Position numbers and translations under genes: made by a program
The notes under the pieces: model-generated
What the model saw: the letters and a program-made list of their open reading frames with translations, nothing else
Databases searched by the model: none
Told to the model about the DNA's origin: nothing
Origin: an uncultured Lachnospiraceae bacterium
Lineage (GTDB): Bacteria > Bacillota_A > Clostridia > Lachnospirales > Lachnospiraceae
NCBI GenBank assembly: GCA_902766415.1
Contig: CACXDR010000099.1
Span: 1 to 26,134, forward strand
Direction of reading: 5' to 3'
Length of the DNA stretch: 26,134 bases
Shown: positions 1 through 7,374 of the stretch, piece by piece
Numbering within the stretch: position 1 is the stretch's first letter
Layout of the letters: each line of letters starts with the position of its first letter

Positions 1-1
1 C

Positions 2-1381
2 ATCGCTTTCGACGGCTTTTTCTCCTTCCTCGCCGGCGTGCGGAGGCTGAAGGAGCAGATGAACGCGGTCGCGTCGGAATTCCCCATGCAGACGGAGGAG
101 GCGCTGAAGGAGGCGGCCGGCTTCCTGCCGTTCCGGCTCACGGACGCGCAGCGGAAGGCTGCGGAGGATATCGCCCGCGACCTTTCCTCGGGGCGCGTCA
201 TGAACCGCCTGATCCAGGGGGACGTGGGCTCCGGAAAGACCGCGGTCGCAGTGACCGCGCTGTACACGGCTTTCCGGAACGGCTTCCAGAGCGCGATCAT
301 GGTCCCGACGGAGGTGCTCGCGCGGCAGCATTTCGAATCGATGACCGCGCTTTTCGAAAACGCGGAACGGAAGCCGGTCCTCGCGCTGCTCACCGGGTCA
401 CTGAAGCCCGCCGAAAAGCGCGCGGTCCAGGAGCGGATCGCCGCCCACGAGGCGGATATTATAATAGGTACACACGCGCTGATCCAGGACGCGGTCCGCT
501 TTTCAAGGCTTGCCCTCGTCGTGACGGACGAGCAGCACCGCTTCGGTGTCGCGCAGCGCGGCGCCCTCGCGGAAAAGGGACCTGCGCCGCACATGCTGGT
601 CATGAGCGCGACCCCCATCCCGCGGACGCTCGCGGTGATCCTGTACGGGGACCTCGACATCTCGACGATCGAGACGAAGCCGGTGGGCCGGATCCCGGTA
701 AAGAACGCGGTGATCCGGAAAAAGGACCGCCCGAAGGCCTTCCTGCATATCAAACGGGAGGTAGAGGCAGGGCGGCAGGCTTATATCATCTGCCCCCTCG
801 TCGAGGCGAGCGAGCTCTGCGACGAGGAGAATGTCACAGATTACGGCGCGAAGGTCGCGGAGATCTTCGCGGGGACTGCCCGGGTCGCGGTCCTGCACGG
901 GCGCATGAAGGAAGCAGAGAAGCTGAAGGTGATGGAGGACTTTGCCTCGCACAGGACGGACATTCTTGTTTCGACCACCGTGGTGGAGGTCGGGGTCGAT
1001 GTCCCGAACGCCACGGTCATGATGATCGAGAACGCCGAGCGCTTCGGCCTTGCTTCCCTGCACCAGCTGCGGGGACGGGTCGGCCGGGGAAAGCACCAGT
1101 CCTACTGCATCTTTGTCATGGGGAAACGCTCGCAGCACGCGGAGGAGAGGCTTGAGATCCTGAAAAACTCGAATGACGGCTTCGAGATCGCTGCCGCGGA
1201 CCTGAAAATGCGGGGACCGGGTGAACTGTTCGGATCGCTCCAGTCCGGAGAGTTGACTTTTCCTCTTGCGGACATTTATAATGATTATTCAGTGCTTCAG
1301 GCGGCAAAGGAAGCCGTGGAATCGAGAGAAACGCTTCCGGAGATGCCCGGGACGCACTTAAAGGAGGATGTGATCCTGTGA
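2..1381 (+). CDS. recG: ATP-dependent DNA helicase RecG, C-terminal two thirds (5' end off window)
   Basis: RecG is a superfamily 2 DNA translocase that remodels stalled replication forks and Holliday junctions. The frame is open from the first complete codon at position 2, and upstream residues (FDGFFSFLAGVRRLKEQM) match the RecG wedge-to-helicase linker, so the start lies outside the window. Helicase motifs follow in order: Walker A (GDVGSGKT, about 218–241), the DEQH box (about 526–537, the RecG variant of DEAH), motif III (SATPIPRT), and motif VI (QLRGRVGRG, about 1066–1092). The C-terminal stretch with RGPGELFG and the terminal region after PLADIYND is typical of RecG. About 459 residues are present against a usual 670–700, so the missing part should be the N-terminal wedge domain. 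Nothing suggests damage. Confidence 0.96.
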   Translation: MAFDGFFSFLAGVRRLKEQMNAVASEFPMQTEEALKEAAGFLPFRLTDAQRKAAEDIARDLSSGRVMNRLIQGDVGSGKTAVAVTALYTAFRNGFQSAIMVPTEVLARQHFESMTALFENAERKPVLALLTGSLKPAEKRAVQERIAAHEADIIIGTHALIQDAVRFSRLALVVTDEQHRFGVAQRGALAEKGPAPHMLVMSATPIPRTLAVILYGDLDISTIETKPVGRIPVKNAVIRKKDRPKAFLHIKREVEAGRQAYIICPLVEASELCDEENVTDYGAKVAEIFAGTARVAVLHGRMKEAEKLKVMEDFASHRTDILVSTTVVEVGVDVPNATVMMIENAERFGLASLHQLRGRVGRGKHQSYCIFVMGKRSQHAEERLEILKNSNDGFEIAAADLKMRGPGELFGSLQSGELTFPLADIYNDYSVLQAAKEAVESRETLPEMPGTHLKEDVIL

Positions 1382-1466
1382 CCTTCCCGAAGGAAGGGCA
1401 CCGGATGTTTTGTGTTTTTTCAAAGGCCGGGACCTGCCGGCCGGGACAGGAAAGATTTATTAAAGA
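1382..1466 (+). other. recG–ldt spacer with two hairpins
   Basis: Right after the recG stop, CCTTCC (1382–1387) and GGAAGG (1392–1397) can pair around a CGAA loop, followed at a distance by a T-rich stretch (1408–1420). A second perfect hairpin pairs GGCCGG (1425–1430) with CCGGCC (1437–1442) around a 6-nt loop, just upstream of the ldt ribosome site (AGGAAAG, about 1448–1454). The first could act as a weak terminator, although the T run is about 10 nt too far away. The second could fold near the ldt start. I see no convincing sigma-70 promoter here. Confidence 0.4.
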
Positions 1467-4193
1467 ATGAGTGATGAGATGATCAGGAACACGGACGGCG
1501 TCCGTGACGAAGAGTTGGAGATCGAAGACCTGGACCTTGAAGACCTGGACCTCGGCGAGGAAGAGGAAGAGGAGACCCCGGCGGAGAAGCCGGAGCAGGA
1601 GAAAGAACCTGCTGCGGAGATCCCGGCGGAGGAGCCGGAACAGGTGAAAGAGCCTGCCGCGGAAGCGGCAGTACCCGTTCAGGAGCGCAGGGCGGAATCC
1701 ATCGCCGAAAAGGCAGCCCGCCTCGCGGAGCGCGCCGCTGTCGTAGCGGGCGCGGCGGCTGCTGCCGGTGCAGGCACCGCTGCCGTCACCGGTACGGACA
1801 CGGCTGCCGCCGCTGGTGATGCAGGCACAGGCACAGTCGCCGCTGAAGCCGTAAGGCAGGAGCCGGCGGCCCCTGAAGAGAAAGAGGAGAAGGCAGCCGG
1901 GGCGGAAGACGTCCCGGAGGAAGTCCTTCGTGAAAATGAAGCGGAAGCGGCTGAAGATGAAGCAGCACCGGAAGAGCTGACCGCAGAGAACGGCCTGACC
2001 GGTGAGGAGGACGCCGCGGAGGAAGAAGCTTCTGAGAAAGCAGCCTCTAAGGAAGCAGAAGCTCCGGCAGGCGATGAAGCTGAGGATTCTGCGGAAGATG
2101 AGGCAGAGGATCCTGCTGACGATGAAGCTGAGGATCCTGACGACGAAACGGAAGCTCCGGCTGACGATGAGGTGGAGGATTTTACCGACGATGAACCTGA
2201 GGCGAAGCGCGGGAGCTGGAAGAAGCCTCTTGCCGGCATCGCCCTGGGCCTTGCCGCTGTTTTCTGCATCGCCTACGGCGTGAAGGGAATGGGCTACCAC
2301 CGGAAATTCTTCCCGAACACGACGTTCAACGGGGTGGACGTTTCCGGCCTTACCGCTGAGGAAGCGGAGCAGACGCTGAACGACGAGGTCGCGGGCTATA
2401 CCCTGACCGTCCGGTCGCGCGGGAACGAGGACGCTGTGATCCGCGGGGATGAGGTCGGCCTCAAGTACCAGTTCGGAGATACCATGCAGAACCTGATCTC
2501 CGGGCAGAACCGCCTTCTCTGGGGGGCGCGCCTTTTCTCCGGAGACGACTATCATATGGACACGGTCGCGGAGGTGAACGAGGAGGCCTTTAAGGAGGCG
2601 CTTGCGGCGCTGCCCTGCATGGACGAGTCCTCCTTTATCGCGCCGAAGGACGCGCATCTTTCGGACTATATCTCCGGGACCGGCTACGAGGTCATCCCCG
2701 AGGAGAACGGAACGGCGCTGGATCCCGCCGCGGCGGAAGCGCTGGTCCGGGAATCCGTGCTTTCCCTCGAGCCCGAGGCGGACTTTGAAGCTTCCGACGG
2801 CATTTACCTTAAGCCGGGCGTCCTTGCGGACGATGCTGCCCTGAACGCGGCGGCAAGCCGCCTGAACCAGTATCTGAGCGCGAAGATCCGCTATAAGAAC
2901 GGGGACGGGATCCTCCTTGACGGCGATACGGTCCACGAATGGCTTTCCGCGGACGCGGACGGAAACGTCTCGCTCGACGAGTCGAAGGTATCGGAGTTCG
3001 TGTCCAGGGTCGCCATGCTGTACGACACCTACAACAAGGCGAAGTCCTTCCATACGTCATGGGGACAGAACATTACGATCCGCGGCGGAAGCTACGGATG
3101 GCGCGTGAACCAGGGGGCCGAGGCGGAGCATATCAAAACGGCCCTTGCCTCCGGGACCATCGAGGACAGGACGCCGGAATTTTCAAAGACAGCCGCGTCT
3201 CTCAGCGGGAATGACTACGGGAATACGTACGTCGAGGTAAACATAACCGCCCAGCATGTCTATTATTACAAGGACGGCAAGGTGGTCATCGATACGGACT
3301 GCGTGACAGGCAATACCTCGAAGGGCAACGGCACGCACACGGGGATCTTCCAGGTCGCGTACAAGCAGAAGAACGCCGTCCTGCACGGGGAGAACTATGA
3401 GACCCCCGTCAACTGGTGGATGCCGTTCAACGGCGGCGAGGGACTTCACGACGCGAACTGGAGAAGCTCCTTCGGCGGCCAGATCTACAAGACGAACGGC
3501 TCGCACGGCTGCGTGAACCTGCCGCCGGCAGCCGCGAAGAAGATCTTTGAGAATATCAGCGCGGGAACGCCGGTCATCGTGTACACGCTCGGCGGGACAG
3601 GGTCTTCCGGAACCACGCCCGCGCAGGGCGCGGCAGCGGCGGCCACGACCGCGGCGGCGGAGACGACGGCAGCTGCAGCGGAGACGACAGCGGCGGCAGC
3701 CCAGACGCAGCCTGCCCAGCAGCCGGCACCCCAGGGAGCCGGCACGCCGGAGACCTCCGCTTCAGCCGTAAAGCCCGCGGAACCCGCAACACAGGCGGCA
3801 GGACCGGGACCGGCGCCTTCGGCAGCGCAGCCTGAGACGACGGCAGCAGTGCCGCAGACAACAGCGGCGCCGGAGACGCAGGCCGCGCAGCCTTCCCCGG
3901 GCGCAACGTCGGTACAGCCCGCGCCGGGCGGCACGTCCGCAGGGCCGGGAGCATCGTCCGGCGGTTCTTCCCAGAATACGTCCGCAGGACCGGGTGCCTC
4001 GTCAGGAGGTCCCGGCCAGTCCTCCCCGGGGTCGGGCGCTTCATCGTCCGGCTCGGGAGCTTCCTCCGGAGGACCGGGGGCATCGTCCTCCGGATCTCCG
4101 CAGGGCGGATCGGCAGGACCTGGCGCGGCTTCAGGCGGACAGCCCTCCGGGCCGTCCTCAGGGACTGTCATGCCGGCAGGACCCGGCGCATAA
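1467..4193 (+). CDS. Large membrane-anchored L,D-transpeptidase (YkuD) with low-complexity arms
   Basis: This enzyme should form 3-3 or alternative crosslinks in peptidoglycan through a catalytic cysteine. The 908-residue protein has five parts. Residues 1–250 are very acidic and Ala-rich, with near-repeats of a DDEAEDPA-type unit at 203–247. One membrane helix lies at about 254–272 after a basic GSWKK, giving a cytoplasmic N-terminus and external C-terminus. Two PG_binding_4-like regions follow (about 284–370 and 400–575, with the typical GGSYGWRVNQ). The YkuD domain spans about 587–708 with H680, G681 and C682 in SHGCVN. A roughly 200-residue Ala/Thr then Gly/Ser/Pro tail ends the protein. 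Clostridial relatives are usually around 450–550 residues, so both arms are unusually long. It stands 22 bp before rsmD and may be co-transcribed with it. Confidence 0.9.
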   Translation: MSDEMIRNTDGVRDEELEIEDLDLEDLDLGEEEEEETPAEKPEQEKEPAAEIPAEEPEQVKEPAAEAAVPVQERRAESIAEKAARLAERAAVVAGAAAAAGAGTAAVTGTDTAAAAGDAGTGTVAAEAVRQEPAAPEEKEEKAAGAEDVPEEVLRENEAEAAEDEAAPEELTAENGLTGEEDAAEEEASEKAASKEAEAPAGDEAEDSAEDEAEDPADDEAEDPDDETEAPADDEVEDFTDDEPEAKRGSWKKPLAGIALGLAAVFCIAYGVKGMGYHRKFFPNTTFNGVDVSGLTAEEAEQTLNDEVAGYTLTVRSRGNEDAVIRGDEVGLKYQFGDTMQNLISGQNRLLWGARLFSGDDYHMDTVAEVNEEAFKEALAALPCMDESSFIAPKDAHLSDYISGTGYEVIPEENGTALDPAAAEALVRESVLSLEPEADFEASDGIYLKPGVLADDAALNAAASRLNQYLSAKIRYKNGDGILLDGDTVHEWLSADADGNVSLDESKVSEFVSRVAMLYDTYNKAKSFHTSWGQNITIRGGSYGWRVNQGAEAEHIKTALASGTIEDRTPEFSKTAASLSGNDYGNTYVEVNITAQHVYYYKDGKVVIDTDCVTGNTSKGNGTHTGIFQVAYKQKNAVLHGENYETPVNWWMPFNGGEGLHDANWRSSFGGQIYKTNGSHGCVNLPPAAAKKIFENISAGTPVIVYTLGGTGSSGTTPAQGAAAAATTAAAETTAAAAETTAAAAQTQPAQQPAPQGAGTPETSASAVKPAEPATQAAGPGPAPSAAQPETTAAVPQTTAAPETQAAQPSPGATSVQPAPGGTSAGPGASSGGSSQNTSAGPGASSGGPGQSSPGSGASSSGSGASSGGPGASSSGSPQGGSAGPGAASGGQPSGPSSGTVMPAGPGA

Positions 4194-4215
4194 AGACAGT
4201 CCGGAAAGGAGTTCT

Positions 4216-4773
4216 ATGAGAGTCATAGCAGGCACCGCGCGGCGGCTGCTTCTGAAAACATTGCCCGGTGAGGATACCAGGCCTACCACGGACCGCATCA
4301 AGGAGACGCTTTTCAACATGATCCAGACCAGCGTCCCGGGATGCTCGTTCCTTGACCTGTTCGGCGGGAGCGGCGCGATCGCCATCGAGGCGCTGTCCCG
4401 CGGCGCGCTTCACGCGACGATCGTGGACAGGAACCCGAAGGCCGTGAAGATCATCGAGGAGAATCTAAAGCACACGCATCTGTCGGACCTCGCTGACGTG
4501 ATGACCCAGGACGCGGTCGCCGCCATCCAGAGGATCGGGGCGGTGAGGAAGAAGCCCTTCGACATCATTTTCATGGACCCGCCCTACGGGAAGGGGCTTG
4601 AGGACGCGGCGCTTTCCGCGCTCAGGGATTCCCACCTCGCGGGGGAGGACACGCTGATCATCGTTGAGATGAAAATTGATGCGGATATTGCTCATTTCAG
4701 TGAATTGGGGTATAAATTAATAAAAAATAAGGAATACAAGACGAACAAGCACGTATTTCTTGGAAAGGCCTGA
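4216..4773 (+). CDS. rsmD: 16S rRNA (guanine-966-N2)-methyltransferase RsmD
   Basis: RsmD uses S-adenosylmethionine to methylate G966 (E. coli numbering) of 16S rRNA in the small subunit. The 185-residue product has the family N-terminus (MRVIAGTARR), the TRPTTDRIKETLFN segment, the SAM-binding motif LDLFGGSGAIAIEALSRGA, and the catalytic DPPY at residues 121–124. ATG 4216 is chosen because AAAGGAG ends 4 nt before it and because family members begin this way; the frame stays open upstream, inside the previous gene, by chance. Its last 30 codons are notably AT-rich compared with the rest. It is followed 3 nt later by coaD, a common pairing in Firmicutes. Confidence 0.96.
   Translation: MRVIAGTARRLLLKTLPGEDTRPTTDRIKETLFNMIQTSVPGCSFLDLFGGSGAIAIEALSRGALHATIVDRNPKAVKIIEENLKHTHLSDLADVMTQDAVAAIQRIGAVRKKPFDIIFMDPPYGKGLEDAALSALRDSHLAGEDTLIIVEMKIDADIAHFSELGYKLIKNKEYKTNKHVFLGKA
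4688..4716 (+). promoter_or_regulatory. Possible internal promoter for coaD
   Basis: An AT-rich patch inside the 3' end of rsmD holds TTGCTC (4688–4693), 17 nt, then TATAAA (4711–4716), about 60 bp ahead of coaD. The -10 element is good (5 of 6) and the -35 is weak (3 of 6). This is inferred from spacing and composition only. Confidence 0.25.
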
Positions 4774-4776
4774 ATA

Positions 4777-5268
4777 ATGACCACTGCAGTGTATCCCGGA
4801 AGCTTCGACCCTGTTACGAACGGACATGTGGATATCATCCGCCGCGCCGCGAAAATGTTTGACAAGCTGATCATCGCGGTCGTCAACAACAGCGCAAAAT
4901 CTCCGTTGTTCACCCCTGAAGAACGTGTTACAATGTTACGGGAAATCACCAGGGACATTCCGAACACGGAGGTCGAGCTTTTCGGCGGGCTTACCATCGA
5001 TTACTGCAAGCGCAGGGGCGCGCAGGTCATGGTCCGCGGGCTGCGTGCCGTGACGGATTTCGAATATGAGCTTCAGATCGCCCAGACGAACCGTGTCATC
5101 GCCCCGGATATCGACACGATCTTCCTTACGACGAACCTGAAGTATTCATACCTGAGTTCCAGTATCGTGAAGGAGATCGCTTCCTACAGCGGGGATATCA
5201 CCGCGTTCGTCGACGAGCGCGTCGCGGAGGCGATCAGAAAGAAAATCTCAGAGAGGCATCAACAATGA
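4777..5268 (+). CDS. coaD: Pantetheine-phosphate adenylyltransferase CoaD
   Basis: CoaD transfers AMP from ATP to 4'-phosphopantetheine, giving dephospho-CoA, the penultimate step of coenzyme A synthesis in the cytoplasm. The 163 residues equal the family length. The nucleotidyltransferase signature [10 protein letters not shown] is at residues 8–17, the substrate-binding segment [14 protein letters not shown] lies in the middle, and the second phosphate-binding motif is SSS at 127–129 within [10 protein letters not shown]. It starts 3 nt after the rsmD stop, with GGAAAGG inside the rsmD end as ribosome site, and its stop overlaps the next start (ATGA), so the three genes should be translated together. 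Confidence 0.97.
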   Translation: MTTAVYPGSFDPVTNGHVDIIRRAAKMFDKLIIAVVNNSAKSPLFTPEERVTMLREITRDIPNTEVELFGGLTIDYCKRRGAQVMVRGLRAVTDFEYELQIAQTNRVIAPDIDTIFLTTNLKYSYLSSSIVKEIASYSGDITAFVDERVAEAIRKKISERHQQ

Positions 5269-5816
5269 ACAGAATCGAACAGATCATCGGCGAGATCGAG
5301 GATTATATTGAGCAGTGCAAGAACTATCCCCTGTCGAGCTCCAAGATCATCGTGAACCGCGAGGAGCTTGGGGAGATGCTTGTGGAGCTCCGCATGGCCG
5401 TTCCGGATGAGATCCGGAAGTGCCAGAAGATCGTGAGCAACCAGGACGCGATCCTGAACGACGCGAAGGCACGCGCGGACAGCATGGTGGCCGAGGCGAA
5501 CCGTATGACGGAGCAGCTGGTGGACGAGCACGAGATCATGCAGAAGGCGTACGCGACCGCGAACAAGCTCACGGACGACGCGCGCGTACAGGCGCAGACC
5601 ATCGTGGAGAACGCGACTGCGGAGGCGAACGGGATCAAGCTCGGCGCCATCAACTACACGGACGAGATGCTGAAGAGCCTGCAGACCATCATCACGCACG
5701 CCATGGACGGCGCGCAGAGCCGGTTCAACGACCTTCAGTCCACGCTCCAGTCAAGCTACGACATCGTCTCCTCGAACCGCAAGGAGCTCGCGCAGGGCGT
5801 GGGCAGCGAGGAATAA
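5265..5816 (+). CDS. Coiled-coil protein resembling ATP-synthase subunit b/H-type stalks; function unknown
   Basis: A 183-residue soluble protein with no signal peptide or membrane helix. Residues 1–50 hold [20 protein letters not shown] and a short VNREEL segment. From about 45 to 150 the sequence is a long, Ala/Glu/Gln/Arg-rich helix with heptad-like spacing ([17 protein letters not shown] and similar), as in V-type ATPase subunit H, F-type subunit b or DivIVA-like proteins. Such proteins are often annotated as 'ATPase' after coaD in Clostridia, but no Walker motif is present and no other ATPase genes are near, so an enzymatic role is not supported. A scaffold at the membrane or division site is possible. 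It overlaps coaD by 4 nt and is the last gene before a terminator. Confidence 0.7.
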   Translation: MNRIEQIIGEIEDYIEQCKNYPLSSSKIIVNREELGEMLVELRMAVPDEIRKCQKIVSNQDAILNDAKARADSMVAEANRMTEQLVDEHEIMQKAYATANKLTDDARVQAQTIVENATAEANGIKLGAINYTDEMLKSLQTIITHAMDGAQSRFNDLQSTLQSSYDIVSSNRKELAQGVGSEE

Positions 5817-5850
5817 AAAGGCGGCACGCCGCAAGAGAAGGCATTCACGG

Positions 5851-5879
5851 AAAGAGTTTGCATTCGTGCAGACTCTTTT
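5851..5879 (+). terminator. Rho-independent terminator after the coaD operon
   Basis: A 12-bp stem (5851–5862 with 5867–5878, one G·U pair) closes on a TTCG tetraloop and ends in TTTT. The T run is short, but the UUCG loop makes the hairpin very stable. It sits 35 bp after the coiled-coil gene and separates two + strand operons. A smaller GC hairpin (about 5821–5832) precedes it. Confidence 0.7.
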
Positions 5880-5950
5880 ACGGTATATAGAGGAAACTTT
5901 TTTGACGCGCGGGTCCGGGACGCTTCTGCTTCCTGAGCCCGCTTTGAGTG

Positions 5951-5956
5951 AAGGAG
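5951..5956 (+). promoter_or_regulatory. Ribosome binding site deciding a TTG start
   Basis: AAGGAG lies 6 nt before TTG 5963, the standard distance. A GTG in the same frame at 5948 would place this site inside the coding sequence, so TTG 5963 is preferred. Confidence 0.7.
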
Positions 5957-5962
5957 CGAAGT

Positions 5963-7360
5963 TTGGACGTAAAAAGGCTGCCGGAGCCGTTTCTTGAAGA
6001 TATGAAGGAGCTTCTTAAGGACGGGTTCCCGGATTACCTTGAATCCATCCGGGAGACCCCGCAGTCGGGCCTCCGCGTCAACACGCTGAAGACGACGCCG
6101 GAACACGCCGCAGCACTTCTTAAGCTTTCGGACCGTGTGCCGTGGACGGAGAACGGCTTCTACCTCCCCGAGGAGAAGGGCTTCACGAAGAGTCCTTATT
6201 ATTACGCGGGGCTTTACTATATCCAGGAGCCGTCCGCCATGTCGAGCGCGGCGCTGCTCGGCACGGAGCCCGGCGACCGTGTGCTGGACCTCTGCGCGGC
6301 CCCGGGCGGGAAGACGACGGAGATCGGCGCGGCGCTGAAGGGCCGGGGCGTGCTTTACGCGAACGACCTGAGCGCCTCGCGCGCCAAGGCGCTTCTTAAG
6401 AATATCGAGGTCTTCGGGATCGGCAACGCCTTTATCACCTGCGAGGAGTCGTCGAGGCTGAAAAAAGAGTTCCCGTACTGGTTCGACCGTATCCTTGTGG
6501 ACGCGCCCTGCTCCGGGGAAGGCATGTTCCGGAAGCATCCGGCAGTCATCCGCGCGTGGGAGGAGCACGGGAAGGATTTCTACTGCCCGGTGCAGAGGGT
6601 CCTGCTCGACGACGCTGCTGAGATGCTGAAGGAGGGCGGAACGCTCCTTTATTCGACCTGCACCTACAACCCGCACGAGGACGAGGACCAGATCATCCGC
6701 TTCCTTTCGGACCATCCGGAGTTCGAGCTTGACAGGATCCCGCTCTGTGAGGGCTTTACGGATTCCTGGCTCCTGCCGGGCTGCGTAAGGCTCCTTCCCC
6801 ACAAGGCGCGCGCGGAGGGGCATTTCGTCGCGCGTCTTAAGAAAAAAGGGGAGAAGCGGGCATCCTCCGAAGGAACGGCGTATGTGTCAGGAACAGGGTA
6901 CGGCGGGAGCCCGTCGTACGGCACGGCGCAGGGAAGAAACAGGAAGGCCGCCCTTCCGGAGGACCTTACCGCCTTTTTGGGCATCATCCGCCGGGAGTTT
7001 CAGGAAAGCAATATCCTGATCCAGGGGGAGTATGTTTCTTACCTGCCGGATACGGCGGCGTACCGGAAGGAACTGCGGTATCTCCGGACGGGACTCCTTC
7101 TCGGGCAGCTGAAGAACGGAAGGTTCCGCCCGTCGCAGGCTCTTGCCATGAACCTCACGAAGGACGAGTGGCCGGACCCTGTGCTGTTCGGGATCGGCGA
7201 CCCGCGCGTGGTCCGGTACCTCCGCGGAGAGACCGTGGAGGCAGATGAAGAGGGAAAGGGCGTACGCCTTCTCTGCGTGGACGGATTCCCGCTGGGGTTC
7301 GTCAAGCAGGACAGGCAGCGCCTTAAAAACATGTATCTGCCCGGATGGCGGATGCAGTAG
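5963..7360 (+). CDS. RsmF/NOL1-NOP2-type rRNA (cytosine-C5)-methyltransferase
   Basis: A SAM-dependent enzyme making 5-methylcytosine in ribosomal RNA. Taking TTG 5963 as the start gives 465 residues, the usual length for the Firmicutes RsmF-like group. Visible features are the N-terminal GLRVNTLKTTPEH segment, the SAM motif DLCAAPGGKTTEI, motif IV DAPCSGEGMFRKHP with Cys183, and motif VI STCTYNPHEDED with the nucleophilic Cys233. After a loose Gly/Ser/Ala-rich linker (about 300–330), the C-terminal part (about 335–465) has the RNA-binding look of the RsmF C-terminal domains (GLLLGQLKNGRFRPSQALAM, LCVDGFPLGFVKQ). The exact target base cannot be read from sequence. It leads a run of RNA-modifying genes. 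Confidence 0.9.
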   Translation: MDVKRLPEPFLEDMKELLKDGFPDYLESIRETPQSGLRVNTLKTTPEHAAALLKLSDRVPWTENGFYLPEEKGFTKSPYYYAGLYYIQEPSAMSSAALLGTEPGDRVLDLCAAPGGKTTEIGAALKGRGVLYANDLSASRAKALLKNIEVFGIGNAFITCEESSRLKKEFPYWFDRILVDAPCSGEGMFRKHPAVIRAWEEHGKDFYCPVQRVLLDDAAEMLKEGGTLLYSTCTYNPHEDEDQIIRFLSDHPEFELDRIPLCEGFTDSWLLPGCVRLLPHKARAEGHFVARLKKKGEKRASSEGTAYVSGTGYGGSPSYGTAQGRNRKAALPEDLTAFLGIIRREFQESNILIQGEYVSYLPDTAAYRKELRYLRTGLLLGQLKNGRFRPSQALAMNLTKDEWPDPVLFGIGDPRVVRYLRGETVEADEEGKGVRLLCVDGFPLGFVKQDRQRLKNMYLPGWRMQ

Positions 7361-7374
7361 GAAACAGAGGATCT

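Noticed and set aside
1116..3053. 645-codon open frame on the minus strand across the L,D-transpeptidase gene
   Set aside because: It opposes a gene with clear domains; the product is Arg/Leu-rich without motifs, as expected for the antisense of GC-rich DNA.
3600..4190. Repeats in the L,D-transpeptidase tail as a CRISPR or mobile repeat
   Set aside because: They are in-frame codon repeats of a low-complexity protein tail, with no regular spacer structure.
5902..5930. TTGACG as a -35 box for the RsmF-like operon
   Set aside because: No acceptable -10 element at 16–18 nt; the DNA there is GC-rich.
5756..6823. 355-codon minus-strand frame opposite the RsmF-like gene
   Set aside because: Antisense shadow with Arg/Leu-rich composition and no motif; it also crosses the terminator at 5851.
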